Shown piece after piece: positions 1 through 6,196 of a stretch of DNA of 8,399 nt. The notes under the pieces were generated by a model. The model was given only the letters and a program-made list of their open reading frames with translations, did no database searches and was not told the origin of the DNA. Location: positions 1 through 8,399 of the forward strand of contig JAHBAO020000373.1 of the NCBI GenBank assembly GCA_018500065.2, read 5' to 3'. Position 1 is the first letter of the stretch. Each line of letters opens with the position of its first letter. Origin of the DNA: Octadecabacter sp. (lineage in GTDB: Bacteria; Pseudomonadota; Alphaproteobacteria; Rhodobacterales; Rhodobacteraceae). Position numbers and translations under genes: made by a program.

Positions 1-534
1 CGACAGCCCGTAAACCGCCAACAGCGCCCCGCCTTCCCAGATGTTGCCAAACCCGCTGGCCATCATCAGGATCGACGCCAATGCAGGCCCGACGCAGGGT
101 GTCCAGCCAAACCCGAACGCAAGACCCATTAAGTAGGCTCCGACAATATTGGATGGCTTTGCACTGCTTTCGATCCGCGCCTCACGGTAAAGCAGCGGGA
201 TGCGCATGATCCCAAGGAAATGCAGGCCAAACAAAAGTAAGACAGCTGCCGCGACCCAGCGCAGCTCGTCTTTCCATTGGCCAAAGACACCGCCCACCGC
301 CGTGGCCCCCATGCCAAGCAGGATAAAAATCGTCGTGACACCAAACGCGAACGCAATCGCGGAAAAGACCAAACGGCGCTGCGTGCCGGGGGGGAAGTCG
401 TCCTCCCCTTGCAGCTCGTTCATCGACACTCCAGCCATGTAGCTTAGGTAGAATGGTACCATCGGCAGGATACAGGGTGTGAAGAACGACAGCAGACCTG
501 CAATCATTGCGCCAAAGAATGTGATCTCTTGCAT
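1..534 (-). CDS. soxV: CcdA/DsbD-type membrane thiol-disulfide transporter (SoxV), 3' end outside window
   Basis: This polytopic inner-membrane protein of the CcdA family passes electrons from cytoplasmic thioredoxin to periplasmic thioredoxins. SoxV is the member that keeps the Sox thiosulfate-oxidising machinery reduced. The 178 visible codons begin at the ATG on 534-532 (MQEITFFGAM). They contain the two family cysteines, Cys21 in FFTPCILP and Cys147 in GWTPCVGP, each in a TPC motif, with hydrophobic segments around residues 5-35, 55-82, 92-110 and 130-155. The Shine-Dalgarno sequence is weak (AAGAAAG about 8 bases upstream). An upstream extension is limited by an in-frame stop at 570-568, with no ATG between. 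The gene is divergent from soxS across 46 bases, as in the Paracoccus sox locus, and the SoxR gene is nearby; this favours SoxV over a cytochrome c maturation CcdA. The last third or so of the protein lies beyond the left edge. The family call is certain and the Sox role is inferred from context. Confidence 0.88.
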   Translation of the reverse strand, partial: MQEITFFGAMIAGLLSFFTPCILPMVPFYLSYMAGVSMNELQGEDDFPPGTQRRLVFSAIAFAFGVTTIFILLGMGATAVGGVFGQWKDELRWVAAAVLLLFGLHFLGIMRIPLLYREARIESSAKPSNIVGAYLMGLAFGFGWTPCVGPALASILMMASGFGNIWEGGALLAVYGLS

Positions 535-545
535 GTCAGGCTTTC

Positions 546-574
546 TTGAAAAGATACTCCATTCATATTACAAT
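546..574 (+). promoter_or_regulatory. Near-consensus sigma-70 promoter for soxS
   Basis: TTGAAA (546-551) and TACAAT (569-574) are separated by exactly 17 bases, and each differs from consensus at one position. Counting from the -10 box puts +1 at 581, the A of the soxS ATG. No Shine-Dalgarno sequence precedes that ATG, so the transcript would be leaderless. The start site is inferred from spacing only. Confidence 0.6.
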
Positions 575-583
575 AAGTGAATG
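560..583. promoter_or_regulatory. Inverted-repeat operator candidate for SoxR in the soxV/soxS spacer
   Basis: CATTCA (560-565) and TGAATG (578-583) form a perfect 6-base inverted repeat with a 12-base AT-rich centre. Overall 7 of 12 half-site positions are symmetric. The repeat encloses the soxS -10 box and runs into its start codon. ArsR-type sulfur sensors (BigR, SqrR, SoxR) are known to bind AT-rich inverted repeats in divergent sox or sulfide promoters. Assignment to SoxR is inferred from position and the presence of its gene 500 bases away. One site could control both divergent genes, although no clear soxV promoter was found. Confidence 0.5.
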
Positions 584-979
584 TTTTATCAGTTGACCAG
601 AGTTTTTGTCGCAACCGCGCTTTTTGTCTTGCCAAGTTTGGCACAGGCCGAGGCTGAGTTGCTGATGGCTGAAGAGCCGGGCTGCGTGTATTGCGCACAA
701 TGGAACGCACAAATCGGTCCGATTTATGGCAAAACAGGCGAAGGTGCCGCGGCGCCCTTGCGCCGGATCGACATCACAGCGCCCCTGCCCGACGACATCA
801 CACTTGCGCGCTCCATCAACTTTACCCCGACATTTGTGCTGTTGATCGACAACAAAGAAGTGTCGCGTCTTGAAGGATATCCCGGCGAAGACTTCTTTTG
901 GGGGCTGGTTGGAATGATGCTTGAACGCAACGGCATTCCGTTTGAGATCAAGTCGGACACCGGCAGTGATGACACATGA
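581..979 (+). CDS. soxS: Periplasmic thioredoxin-like protein SoxS
   Basis: SoxS is a small periplasmic thioredoxin that in Paracoccus is needed for full Sox activity and keeps the carrier protein SoxY in an active state. The 132-residue product has an N-terminal signal peptide: Arg7, a hydrophobic core at about 8-20, and likely cleavage after Ala23 in LAQAEAE. The mature part carries the SoxS-type redox motif PGCVYC (Cys35, Cys38) and the thioredoxin cis-proline in FTPTF (Pro83). The ATG start follows directly on an in-frame TGA (578-580), so the ORF cannot extend upstream. TTG at 593 would also leave a signal peptide, but it too lacks a ribosome-binding site. Its electrons would come from SoxV, encoded divergently. 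soxR lies 115 bases downstream on the same strand. Confidence 0.88.
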   Translation: MFYQLTRVFVATALFVLPSLAQAEAELLMAEEPGCVYCAQWNAQIGPIYGKTGEGAAAPLRRIDITAPLPDDITLARSINFTPTFVLLIDNKEVSRLEGYPGEDFFWGLVGMMLERNGIPFEIKSDTGSDDT

Positions 980-1094
980 AGCACGGTTCATTTAATAATT
1001 CTGGCACGCCTCGCAAAACTGACGAGAACGCTGTAACAAAGCACAAACTGGTGGCCAAACGTCCGCTACGCACGTTCAAGAGCAGATAAATAAT

Positions 1095-1430
1095 ATGTCC
1101 CTTCCCGTCCTAGATGATAGCCTGAGCGAAGCCGAAATCGACAACATGGTCGAAAGCGCGGCCCTGGCGACCAACTTCCTTAAGGCGATCGGTCATGAGG
1201 GCCGCCTTCTGATCCTGTGCCATCTCGCATCTGGTGAGAAATCAGTCGCCGAGCTGGAACACCTGCTCTCGGCGCGCCAAGCTGCGGTATCCCAGCAATT
1301 GGGCCGCTTACGTTTGGAGGGGCTTGTGAAACCCCGCCGTGACGGCAAAGCCATTTACTACAGCTTGACGGATGACCGCTGTAAGCGGATCATATCAGTT
1401 GTTTACGATCTATTTTGCAACAAAGGCTGA
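1095..1430 (+). CDS. soxR: ArsR-family persulfide-sensing repressor SoxR (BigR/SqrR type)
   Basis: This 111-residue winged-helix repressor is of the group that senses sulfide or sulfane sulfur through a pair of cysteines and represses sox or sulfide-oxidation genes until the cysteines become cross-linked by sulfur. The two cysteines are present as Cys42 (LLILCHLASGE) and Cys108 (YDLFCNKG), the same positions as reported for BigR. A third, Cys96, is extra. The recognition helix is the ARQAAVSQQLGRL stretch at about 60-72, and the wing follows at about 79-90. It is unrelated to the enterobacterial MerR-type SoxR of oxidative stress. The start has only a weak AGAG signal 12 bases upstream. The 115-base gap after soxS contains no promoter I can support, so soxR may be read from the soxS promoter and autoregulated. 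Confidence 0.9.
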   Translation: MSLPVLDDSLSEAEIDNMVESAALATNFLKAIGHEGRLLILCHLASGEKSVAELEHLLSARQAAVSQQLGRLRLEGLVKPRRDGKAIYYSLTDDRCKRIISVVYDLFCNKG

Positions 1431-1463
1431 TCGGCGCGCGGGGAGGTAAGCCGCGCTGATTTT
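1430..1463 (+). terminator. Possible hairpin attenuator between soxR and the YeeE-type gene
   Basis: ATCGGCGCG (1430-1438) pairs with CGCGCTGAT (1452-1460) over nine pairs including one G-U, enclosing a 13-base loop and followed by a short T run (1460-1463). The loop carries a Shine-Dalgarno-like GGGGAGG with no start codon close behind it. The T tract is too short for a confident terminator; partial attenuation or an mRNA processing hairpin are alternatives. Confidence 0.3.
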
Positions 1464-1485
1464 CGCCATTCAGGGAGGACGCACC

Positions 1486-2541
1486 ATGCTTGACGCCTGG
1501 GGTGATGGAACTATTGCCGCGCTTAGCGGTGCTTTCGGGGGCATTCTTCTTGGACTAGCGGCACGGTTGGGGCGTTTCTGCACCCTTGGCGCGATTGAAG
1601 ACTATGCTTTCGGACGAAGCGACGTGCGATTACGGATGTGGGTCCTTGCCATCGGCACAGCGGTGTTTGGCACATTCACATGCCTCGCGTTCGGGTTGGT
1701 TACGCCGACAGCCTCCTTCTATCTCAGCCAAAACGTCGCCCCCATTGCAACCATCCTTGGCAGCCTCGTGTTCGGCTACGGAATGGCGATGGCTGGCAAC
1801 TGTGGGTTTGGCGCGCTGGCGCGGCTTGGTGGCGGAGACCTGCGGTCCTTTGTGATCGTGGTTGTGATGGGCATGGCGGCCTACGCGACGATCTCAGGCC
1901 CCATTGCATGGCTCCGCGTGGCTGTGTTCCCACCACAAAGCCCTGCCCTTGAACCCCAAGGTATCGCGCATTTTATCAACGGGTTCACGGGCCTTCCGGT
2001 TTGGGGCATTGGCGCTGTCATCGGGCTTGGCCTTGTGGCACTTGCGCTGTCCAGCGTGGCGATGCGCTCTGACAAGCGGGCGATGTTCTGGTCCGTTGTT
2101 GTTGGTGTCGCCGTGGTCAGCGCATGGCTTTCCACCAGCTGGATTGCCGCGAATGGGTTTGATGGCACGCCCGTTGTGTCCCACACGTTCTCAGCCCCGA
2201 TTGGCGAAACAATGATTTACGCGATGACGGCCTCGGGCCAAAAACTTAGCTTCGGGATCGGGTCGGTTGTCGGTGTCTGGCTTGGCGCATTTATCGGCAG
2301 CCTCATCAAGGGCCATTTCCGCTGGGAAGCCTGCGAAGACCCGCGTGAATTACGCCGTCAGATCTTTGGCGCGGCCATGATGGGCGCTGGCGCGGCCGTC
2401 GCTTTGGGGTGCAGTATCGGCCAAGGCCTGTCCGCGTTCTCGCTGCTGGCATTCTCGGCGCCGCTGGCCTTCGCATCCATGTTCGTTGGCGCGCGTCTCG
2501 GCCTGAGACACCTCATTGAGGGATTTGCGTCCGCCCAATAA
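1486..2541 (+). CDS. YeeE/YedE-family sulfur transporter (TsuA-like)
   Basis: This is an integral inner-membrane protein of the YeeE/YedE family, whose characterised member TsuA imports thiosulfate by relaying it past conserved cysteines. The 351 residues hold about nine or ten hydrophobic segments. The three family cysteines sit in recognisable motifs: Cys32 in GRFCTLGAIED near the N-terminus, Cys106 in AGNCGFGALARLGGGD, and Cys309 in ALGCSIGQGLSA near the C-terminus. Cys66 and Cys283 are additional. It is a full-length one-piece protein, unlike the split PmpA/PmpB pairs. The start is well supported by AGGGAGGA six bases before the ATG. It lies 55 bases after soxR in the sox regulatory block, which suggests uptake of thiosulfate, or export or scavenging of sulfane sulfur. 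No TusA-like partner (TsuB) is visible next to it. The exact substrate is inferred. Confidence 0.85.
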   Translation: MLDAWGDGTIAALSGAFGGILLGLAARLGRFCTLGAIEDYAFGRSDVRLRMWVLAIGTAVFGTFTCLAFGLVTPTASFYLSQNVAPIATILGSLVFGYGMAMAGNCGFGALARLGGGDLRSFVIVVVMGMAAYATISGPIAWLRVAVFPPQSPALEPQGIAHFINGFTGLPVWGIGAVIGLGLVALALSSVAMRSDKRAMFWSVVVGVAVVSAWLSTSWIAANGFDGTPVVSHTFSAPIGETMIYAMTASGQKLSFGIGSVVGVWLGAFIGSLIKGHFRWEACEDPRELRRQIFGAAMMGAGAAVALGCSIGQGLSAFSLLAFSAPLAFASMFVGARLGLRHLIEGFASAQ

Positions 2542-2566
2542 CGTCAAAAGTCTGAAGTTTGGGAAA

Positions 2567-2656
2567 TGGCGGACAGACAGGGATTCGAACCCTGGAGACG
2601 GTCTCCCGCCTACACACTTTCCAGGCGTGCGCCTTCGACCACTCGGCCACCTGTCC
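2567..2656 (-). tRNA. tRNA-Ser (anticodon GGA)
   Basis: The minus strand folds as a class II tRNA. The acceptor stem pairs GGACAGG with TCTGTCC. The anticodon stem CACGC/GTGTG carries loop CTGGAAA with anticodon GGA (2620-2622), reading UCC. There is a long variable arm, then a T arm CAGGG-TTCGAAT-CCCTG. Discriminator G and an encoded CCA end the gene at 2567. It lies 68 bases after the small membrane-protein gene and may be read through from it. A CATAAT -10-like element at 2680-2675 has no convincing -35 partner. It converges on the YeeE-type gene, whose stop is 25 bases away; I see no clear terminator between them. Confidence 0.97.
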
Positions 2657-2724
2657 GTGAGGGGCGTTTAGCCAATTATGGGTGACCATTGCAAGGGGCG
2701 TTTGTTGGAAAATCTTGCGAATTG

Positions 2725-3099
2725 TCAGGCGTTGCGCATCTGCCGCCCGGCAAGGAAGAAAAGCACCGCCAAAACGCCTTCTGAAATCCCCGCGATCACG
2801 ATGTTGATCGTCGCGACACCGCTGGCAAAATGAAACAGCCCCGTCGCCGCAATCGTCGCCCAAACGCACGCCCCAATAAAGCACAGCGTTGCAGGGATCG
2901 GCCCCGCCGGAAGCCCGCGCGCGGCCCAGAGCAATGCACCAAGACCTGCAACAGCAGGGCCCAACCGTTGCGCCGCAAAGCCCATGTCAGCTGAGTATTC
3001 AAGGACATATAGCGACAGGTACAGTTTCGGCGCGAAAATCAACACCAATCCTAATAGGATCGCCAGTGGGCCAATGACAGACAACAAAGGCCGATACAT
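2725..3099 (-). CDS. Small four-helix membrane protein of unknown function
   Basis: I do not recognise this 124-residue protein. It is almost entirely hydrophobic, with four predicted membrane helices at about residues 5-23, 42-60, 70-90 and 98-118, and a short charged C-terminus (GRQMRNA). No catalytic motif or metal-binding pattern is visible; the single cysteine is at about 72, in TLCFIGAC, with a second a few residues on. Its ATG shares one base with the stop of the upstream alaX gene (TGATG at 3101-3097), which supports both the start and translational coupling. It is the last protein gene of the minus-strand run before tRNA-Ser. A role cannot be inferred beyond membrane location. Confidence 0.75.
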   Translation of the reverse strand: MYRPLLSVIGPLAILLGLVLIFAPKLYLSLYVLEYSADMGFAAQRLGPAVAGLGALLWAARGLPAGPIPATLCFIGACVWATIAATGLFHFASGVATINIVIAGISEGVLAVLFFLAGRQMRNA

Positions 3100-3818
3100 C
3101 AGGCGTCCAAATGCAAGTAAACGCGGCGGTTTTGCTTGCCCTTCTTTTCGACTTTACCCAAACGCACCCGCCCAATTTCGGACGTGTAGCGCACATGCGT
3201 GCCACCACAGGGTTGCAGATCGGCTGTGTTTTCGCCCTCCCCGATCCGCACAAGGCGAATGCGCCCTGCCCCTTTGGGCGGCGCGACGGACATGGTTTTC
3301 ACCAACTCGGGTTTCGCAGCAAGGTCTGCTTCACTGATCCACTCGCTCGAGACTTCGAAATCACAATCAATGAGTTTGTTCAGCATGTCTTCAAGCGCGG
3401 CTTTATCCTGAATGGCGTCGGGCATATCGAAATCAAGACGCCCTTTTTCAGTGCCAATTGATCCGCCCGTGACAGGCAGTGGAATAACCACCGACAGCAA
3501 GTGCAGCGCAGTATGCACGCGCATGTGGCGATGGCGGCGTTCCCAATTAAGCACCTGTTTCACAACTGCGCCCACAGGCGGCAAGGCATTCGGTTCGGCA
3601 GGCACCAGAATAATCGTGCCGCCGTCGCCCTTTACCGCCGTCGCGATTTCGATCTCTCCGCCGTCCCACTTTAATTTGCCACTGTCGCCCGGTTGCCCGC
3701 CGCTGGTGGCATAAAAAATCGACCCGTCCAAAATGACACCGCCCTCGTCGGTGACAGCAAAAACACGCGCCTCTGCTTCACGCAGATAAGCATCCTCAAT
3801 GAACAGCGGCTTGGTCAT
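3099..3818 (-). CDS. alaX: Alanyl-tRNA editing hydrolase AlaX (AlaX-M type)
   Basis: This stand-alone trans-editing enzyme hydrolyses Ser (and Gly) wrongly attached to tRNA-Ala, backing up the editing domain of alanyl-tRNA synthetase. The 239 residues carry the glycine-rich N-terminal motif SGGQPGDSG (39-47), typical of the medium and long AlaX forms. The zinc site is His102-x3-His106 in RVHTALHLL plus Cys204-x3-His208 in QPCGGTHVRY. All four metal ligands are present, so it should be active. The length fits AlaX-M, without the extra C-terminal domain of AlaX-L. The start ATG (3818-3816) overlaps the stop of the mechanosensitive channel gene by four bases (ATGA), and its own stop overlaps the next gene by one base. 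Its family is certain; preference for Ser over Gly is not visible from sequence. Confidence 0.92.
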   Translation of the reverse strand: MTKPLFIEDAYLREAEARVFAVTDEGGVILDGSIFYATSGGQPGDSGKLKWDGGEIEIATAVKGDGGTIILVPAEPNALPPVGAVVKQVLNWERRHRHMRVHTALHLLSVVIPLPVTGGSIGTEKGRLDFDMPDAIQDKAALEDMLNKLIDCDFEVSSEWISEADLAAKPELVKTMSVAPPKGAGRIRLVRIGEGENTADLQPCGGTHVRYTSEIGRVRLGKVEKKGKQNRRVYLHLDA

Positions 3819-6196
3819 GATTTCGGGGCGTCCTTCGGTTTACTTGGCATTCGAGCGGGCCGTTTGGCACCAAAATCCAAGGCTTCGGGATTGCGCAACC
3901 AGATATCGCGCTGCCCGAATGGAATTTCGATGCCTTCCGCGACAAAACGCTTGGCGATCGCGTGGTTCATCTCGGATTTTGTGGTTAGCACGTAGTTCAC
4001 ATCCCGCAGGATCGCGCGAATTTCAAAGTTTAGGCTGTCTGCACCGAATTCTTGGAACACAACGGAGGGTGGCGGGTTCAGCAGCACCATTGGATGGGCT
4101 TGGGCGATCTCTTGCAAGATGCCTGTGACCATATCTGTGTCAGTGCCATACGCCACACCAACCGGAACGATCACACGGCCAACATTGTTGCCGCGCGTCC
4201 AGTTGGTGACTTGATTGCTGACAAGGTCGGCGTTGGGAACGATAACGTCCGTGCGATCAAAAGTCTCAATCCGGGTTGAGCGTACTGAAATGTCGCGCAC
4301 ATAGCCCATCTGCCCGCCCACTTCGATCCAGTCGCCTTGGCTGATGGGGCGTTCGATCAGCAGGATGATCCCCGCAACAAAGTTCGACACGATGTTTTGC
4401 AATCCGAACCCGATACCGACCGACAAAGCGCCCGCAACAATTGCAAGACCGCTGAGGTCGATCCCGGCGGTGGTAATTGCGACAACAGCCGCCAAGAAAA
4501 TCCCGACGTAGCCCAAGCCCGACACAACGGCATTCTGCCCGCCGACGTCCATCTTGGTGCGCGGTAAGACGGTAGATCGCAGCGCACCTTGGACCATGCG
4601 CGTGACCGTGTAACCGGCAACAAAGACCACCGCGAACAATAAGAAATTCGAGGGGGAAATCTTGGTTTCTCCGATGCTGAACCCTTCGCGAAACCGCGTC
4701 CAAAGTTCGGTTAAGTCCGTGACTTGTGCCCCCCAAATCAGTGCGAAAACCGGCAAGGAAAGAAGGACAAGAACAAAGCCGATCAACACAGGGATCAGCG
4801 CTTCGGAGGCCAGCCCTTCCCCTTTCGAGAACAAGGCATAGGCATCAACCGAAAGGCGTTGCAAAAGCATCAACACAGCCAGAACCAAGACGGTCAATGA
4901 CGCAGGATACGTGACTTCCTCAAACGCATTGGCGTACCCAAAACAAGCGAGGACGAAGCCGATGACCGCCGCAAGCATCAGCCCGCTGCCAAACATAGAT
5001 CGCAGACCGGCCCGAAACTGGTGTGGTGCATCATCGCTAAGTTCATCGACACTATTACGGATGATTTTTCCGAGCCAATACAGGGCCCAAGCAAGCAAGA
5101 ACCCGAACGGGAACATCACCAAGGCTTCAGATGCGGCGTTAAAGTTGTTGGAGGTTACGAAAACCTGTGCAAACCCAAAAAGCATCATCGCGTAGCCCAA
5201 GGTGATAATCCGGGTGTGGGTGCGGGACGACACCTGCGGGGACATGCCAAGCGGGTGTGTCTCTTCGTCCATGTTGTACGGCGTCAGCTGCCCTGCGAGC
5301 CAATGCGCAACGATGGCAAGAACTCCAAACGCGGGCAGAACGTCGATAAGCGCGCCAAGGCGGCGACCAGACATCCCCGTTAACGCAAGCGCATTCGCCA
5401 AAGCAATTAACCCGATAAGAGGAATAATGATCTGTCCAAGTGATAGGACGAACTGCACAACCGCATGGCCGCGTCGAAAGCGCGTTGTAAGTGCGTTCGC
5501 GGCGATCCCGAACCAAGCACGGCCGCGGATCAGACACACCAGCGCTACAGCAACAAGCGCAAGAAAGGCTGGCAGATTGCTGACAAATTTAGACCGTCGG
5601 CTCGGGTTGGAAACTTCGCTTTCCACTTCACCCTTAATGCCACGTGCGGCGACCCCCAGAGAGTCCCATGCGGTGGTCCAACCACTTGGGTTTAAGGGGG
5701 ATTGCGAACGCTCAAGGAAGTTTTCGGTTTGGCGGTCACGCAGCAAGCTGTCGATCTCGCTAATGAGTCCGTTGGCTTGCGTGTGGGCTTCCGTGGCCAA
5801 TGTGACGGGTACACGCAATTCATTCAGCTGTGCATTCAATTCAGCGCGGCGGGCCGCAATACGCGCGTCCTCTTCCCCGTTTTCGGGCACCGCGCCGAGT
5901 GCCGCGATCTGCGCACTTACCGTGGACATTCGTGGACCGTTCACAGATTGACGTGTTAGAAACGTATCACGCCAATCCGAAATCTGGCTGCGCAGATCCG
6001 CCAACACTGTATTAGACGCGCGCCCTGCTTGAATGGCGGCTTCCACACGTGCAGTAACGCTGTCCCATTCCGCTTCGTCTTCAAAGGTTTCGCCAATGAC
6101 TGCGTCTTCAACTGGCACGACAATACTGTCGTCGTCCTGTGCCCACACTGGTGACGCGGCAAGGATGACAACAAGGCAAAGCCTTATGAAATGCAT
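3815..6196 (-). CDS. MscS-family mechanosensitive channel with DUF3772-type periplasmic region
   Basis: This large mechanosensitive channel would release solutes on hypo-osmotic shock. The 793-residue product begins with a signal peptide (MHFIRLCLVVILAASPVWAQ, cleavage after Ala19). A mostly polar, helical periplasmic region of about 180 residues follows, probably the DUF3772 domain, with a DxLLRDR-like helix near its end. Many membrane helices follow between about 200 and 585. The pore helix and conserved MscS core are at about 588-614 (AGALSVGIGFGLQNIVSNF), followed by the beta domain (ERPISQGDWIEV) and a C-terminal domain ending about residue 775. I chose the ATG at 6196: it opens the signal peptide and shares one base with the cysK stop (TGATG). 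An in-frame start 51 bases upstream would place 17 polar residues before the signal peptide. Its stop overlaps alaX by four bases. Confidence 0.92.
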   Translation of the reverse strand: MHFIRLCLVVILAASPVWAQDDDSIVVPVEDAVIGETFEDEAEWDSVTARVEAAIQAGRASNTVLADLRSQISDWRDTFLTRQSVNGPRMSTVSAQIAALGAVPENGEEDARIAARRAELNAQLNELRVPVTLATEAHTQANGLISEIDSLLRDRQTENFLERSQSPLNPSGWTTAWDSLGVAARGIKGEVESEVSNPSRRSKFVSNLPAFLALVAVALVCLIRGRAWFGIAANALTTRFRRGHAVVQFVLSLGQIIIPLIGLIALANALALTGMSGRRLGALIDVLPAFGVLAIVAHWLAGQLTPYNMDEETHPLGMSPQVSSRTHTRIITLGYAMMLFGFAQVFVTSNNFNAASEALVMFPFGFLLAWALYWLGKIIRNSVDELSDDAPHQFRAGLRSMFGSGLMLAAVIGFVLACFGYANAFEEVTYPASLTVLVLAVLMLLQRLSVDAYALFSKGEGLASEALIPVLIGFVLVLLSLPVFALIWGAQVTDLTELWTRFREGFSIGETKISPSNFLLFAVVFVAGYTVTRMVQGALRSTVLPRTKMDVGGQNAVVSGLGYVGIFLAAVVAITTAGIDLSGLAIVAGALSVGIGFGLQNIVSNFVAGIILLIERPISQGDWIEVGGQMGYVRDISVRSTRIETFDRTDVIVPNADLVSNQVTNWTRGNNVGRVIVPVGVAYGTDTDMVTGILQEIAQAHPMVLLNPPPSVVFQEFGADSLNFEIRAILRDVNYVLTTKSEMNHAIAKRFVAEGIEIPFGQRDIWLRNPEALDFGAKRPARMPSKPKDAPKS

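Noticed and set aside
536..562. Nine-codon minus-strand ORF (MEYLFKKA, then stop) ending one base before the soxV ATG
   Set aside because: It has no ribosome-binding site and the soxV transcript start is unknown. A frame this short is expected by chance.
985..1002. AT-rich patch after soxS (TTCATTTAATAATTC) as a second SoxR operator
   Set aside because: Symmetry is poor, half-sites do not match the soxS/soxV repeat in spacing, and no promoter elements surround it.
2542..2566. Bidirectional terminator between the YeeE-type gene and tRNA-Ser
   Set aside because: The only inverted repeat is a four-base CAAA/TTTG pairing with mismatched interior, too weak to call.
2567..3818. Functional pairing of alaX (removes Ser from tRNA-Ala) with the nearby tRNA-Ser gene
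   Set aside because: AlaX acts on mischarged tRNA-Ala, not tRNA-Ser, so the closeness is most simply chance.
5202..5951. A long open frame of about 249 codons on the plus strand within the mechanosensitive channel gene
   Set aside because: It is antisense to a clearly conserved MscS-family protein. Its translation is rich in Arg, Ser and Ala without domain structure, and it has no ribosome-binding site; it is a codon-bias shadow.
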